Shown here piece after piece: positions 62,778 through 64,000 of a DNA stretch of 64,000 bases. The first letter of the stretch is position 1; each line of letters starts with the position of its first letter. The position numbers and the translations under genes were made by a program. The notes beneath the pieces are model-generated. The model had not been told where the DNA came from. It searched no databases and saw only the letters and a list, made by a program, of their open reading frames with translations. This DNA is from Gemmiger gallinarum (GTDB lineage Bacteria > Bacillota > Clostridia > Oscillospirales > Ruminococcaceae): the NCBI RefSeq assembly GCF_014982805.1, contig NZ_JADCKC010000001.1, forward strand, positions 744,001 through 808,000. The letters run 5' to 3'.

Positions 62778-63323
62778 TCAGTGCAGAAAGCGGAGCAGCG
62801 GCCGCAGGCGGCATGCATACAGCACCGCCACGGCACGCAGGGCCGCGTCATACACCAAAAATGCCAGGTTGCCGGTGACCAGCGTTGCTGCTGTCAGCAG
62901 TGCGCCGCCCGCGGTGAATTCTTCCATCAGGCCGGGCAGCGGAAAAACCACCAGCAGCAGTCCGTAACAGACCAGCACCGTCAGGTTGAACACCGCCAGA
63001 CGGCAGATCAGCCGCACCGGAAGCCGGGACAGTCGGTCGATCCGCCTCTTGAGCATGGGATAAGGCCCCAGAACCAGTGCATAGACCAGCGCCAGCTCCC
63101 GGTCGGGCACCAGCAAAATTCCCAGCACCGACGCCGCCGCCCAGGTCATCCAGGCGTAGCGCCCGGGGCACTCGGCCATAACAGGAATTAACGCCATTCC
63201 GGCCAGCATGGGGGCACAGTAGGTTGCCAGAGGAAACAGCCCGCCCATTGCCAGTATGGCCACGCTCAGAGCTCCCAACACACCGCACAGTGCAATATGC
63301 GAGGTCCGTGTTCGGCTGTGCAT
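62778..63323 (-). CDS. integral membrane protein of unknown function
   Basis: 181 residues with five or six predicted helices: ALCGVLGALSVAILAMGGLF, YCAPMLAGMALIPVMAE, YAWMTWAAASVLGILLV, ELALVYALVLGPYPMLK and LAVFNLTVLVCYGLLLVVF. The compact hydrophobic layout resembles substrate-binding components of ECF-type transporters, but no diagnostic motif is seen. ATG at 63323 with AAAAGGAG ~11 bases upstream. It heads the run 63323-61076 and may have its own promoter in the AT-rich stretch around 63400-63460. Confidence 0.55.
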   Translation of the reverse strand: MHSRTRTSHIALCGVLGALSVAILAMGGLFPLATYCAPMLAGMALIPVMAECPGRYAWMTWAAASVLGILLVPDRELALVYALVLGPYPMLKRRIDRLSRLPVRLICRLAVFNLTVLVCYGLLLVVFPLPGLMEEFTAGGALLTAATLVTGNLAFLVYDAALRAVAVLYACRLRPLLRFLH

Positions 63324-63507
63324 GGCTGGTCAGCTCCTTTTGCCCCCGCAGGGACGCATTCATTATACCCTGCCGAAGCCGCTGATGCAATGCGATTTTG
63401 TAATTTATTTGACGCCTTGTTCAAAACTTTCGCAACATTGTAAATTTTATTTGGGCATTTGATACGATTTCACATTTTGCAGCCGGTACCGTCCGGCTTT
63501 GTCTGAT

Positions 63508-64000
63508 TCATCCGCCGTCCCGTGCCTCGTACATCTGCTCCACCGTACAGAAGTGATATCCCTGTGCCGCGAACCAGTCGATGATTTCAGGCAGGGCTTC
63601 CACAGTGGCGTCGGTTTTTGCCGTGTCGTGCATCAGCACCACACACAGGTCGCGCCCCTCGGCGCTGGCGCGGATGTTTTCCAGGATCTGCCCTGCGTCG
63701 GGATGGGAGGAGGTTGCGTCCTCCGCCGAGACATTCCAGTCGATCCACTCATATCCTTTTTCCCCGCACTGGGCGACCAGGCGCTTCATGATATCGCTGC
63801 CGCCATATTTGTGGCTGATGGTGTTGGTGCTGCCCCCCGGAAAGCGCAGCCAGTGGATGGCCTCCACATCCACATAGGGCGAGATGGCCTGTCGCAGCGC
63901 CTTGATGTCCAGCCAGAATGACTCGGTGTCGGCATATATTTCGGAATACCGGTGGCTGGCGCTGTGCAGGGCTACCTGATGCCCTTCCTCCACCACCCTT
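63508..64000 (-). CDS. polysaccharide deacetylase (NodB domain), 3' part
   Basis: About 164 C-terminal codons; the 5' end lies beyond the right edge. EEGHQVALHSASHRY contains the HxxxH metal motif of carbohydrate esterase family 4, LRFPGGSTNTIS is the catalytic-groove motif, WNVSAEDAT the next block, and VVLMHDTAKT the LxH motif near the end. Such enzymes remove acetyl groups from peptidoglycan or other surface glycans, usually outside the membrane. The motif I Asp lies outside the window, so activity cannot be judged fully. Confidence 0.82.
   Translation of the reverse strand, partial: RVVEEGHQVALHSASHRYSEIYADTESFWLDIKALRQAISPYVDVEAIHWLRFPGGSTNTISHKYGGSDIMKRLVAQCGEKGYEWIDWNVSAEDATSSHPDAGQILENIRASAEGRDLCVVLMHDTAKTDATVEALPEIIDWFAAQGYHFCTVEQMYEARDGG

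Noticed and set aside
63481-63498. Terminator for the polysaccharide deacetylase gene
   Set aside because: The agccgg/ccggct hairpin is only 6 bp and is not followed by a U-run on the minus strand.

Overview
The window is a GC-rich chromosomal stretch of a Gram-positive, low-GC-lineage bacterium (Firmicutes/Clostridia). The evidence is the start of hprK at the left edge, the sepF-ylmH-divIVA-ileS-lspA-rluD division block, the miaB-ylbF-mutS-mutL-miaA block, a SpoIIID-type sporulation regulator, a CIRCE-controlled clpB and a two-subunit (GlgC plus GlgD) glycogen pathway. High GC together with these clostridial gene orders suggests the Oscillospiraceae/Ruminococcaceae (Faecalibacterium/Subdoligranulum/Gemmiger-like). 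That placement is inference from gene content, not from a marker search. No rRNA, tRNA, CRISPR array, phage gene or transposase was seen.

Layout. 1-375: 5' part of hprK. 519-10469: one minus-strand polysaccharide operon with an acyltransferase, two RgpF-type rhamnan proteins, an NAD-dependent epimerase, two GT2 glycosyltransferases, a HAD-domain protein and a DUF4422 protein; several genes are coupled by 4-nt stop/start overlaps. 10656-15857: an ABC-F ATPase, two HAD phosphatases and a membrane-anchored SGNH-like protein with adhesin-type repeats. 16176-19146: a TrpXYZ-like ABC importer. 19410-20177: a metallo-beta-lactamase-fold hydrolase. 20362-28637: a PTS EIIA, a Cof phosphatase, rluD, lspA, ileS, divIVA, ylmH and sepF, all on the minus strand and read from sepF. 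28911-37979: hlyD-like, miaA, mutL, mutS, ylbF and miaB, read from miaB. 38427-46168 (plus strand): uvrBA, a GNAT protein behind a possible attenuator, spoIIID, dCMP deaminase, uridine kinase and a PAS protein. 46312-52576 (minus): the glgB-C-D-A glycogen operon. 52860-53894: a second SGNH protein. 54145-56962: HrcA/CIRCE-type clpB. 57188-60830: a compositionally distinct segment (alpha/beta hydrolase, MFS transporter, AraC regulator). 61076-64000: a GH13 glycosidase, two membrane proteins and the 3' part of a polysaccharide deacetylase.

How the parts work together. The window is mostly core housekeeping: carbon control (HprK, EIIA), wall glycan synthesis, division-site assembly, mismatch and excision repair, tRNA modification and carbon storage. 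The least ordinary stretch is 57188-58497. Here an AT-rich alpha/beta hydrolase gene sits between 28-bp inverted repeats (25/28 identical) with a GGGA direct repeat outside each end. The right-hand repeat also encodes the last residues and stop codon of the MFS gene. Other points worth a look are a membrane SGNH protein that seems to have lost its catalytic Ser and His, a GlgB with a histone-H1-like Lys/Ala/Pro tail, a 17-bp palindrome overlapping the hprK promoter, and a YlbF protein ending in a Cys cluster.
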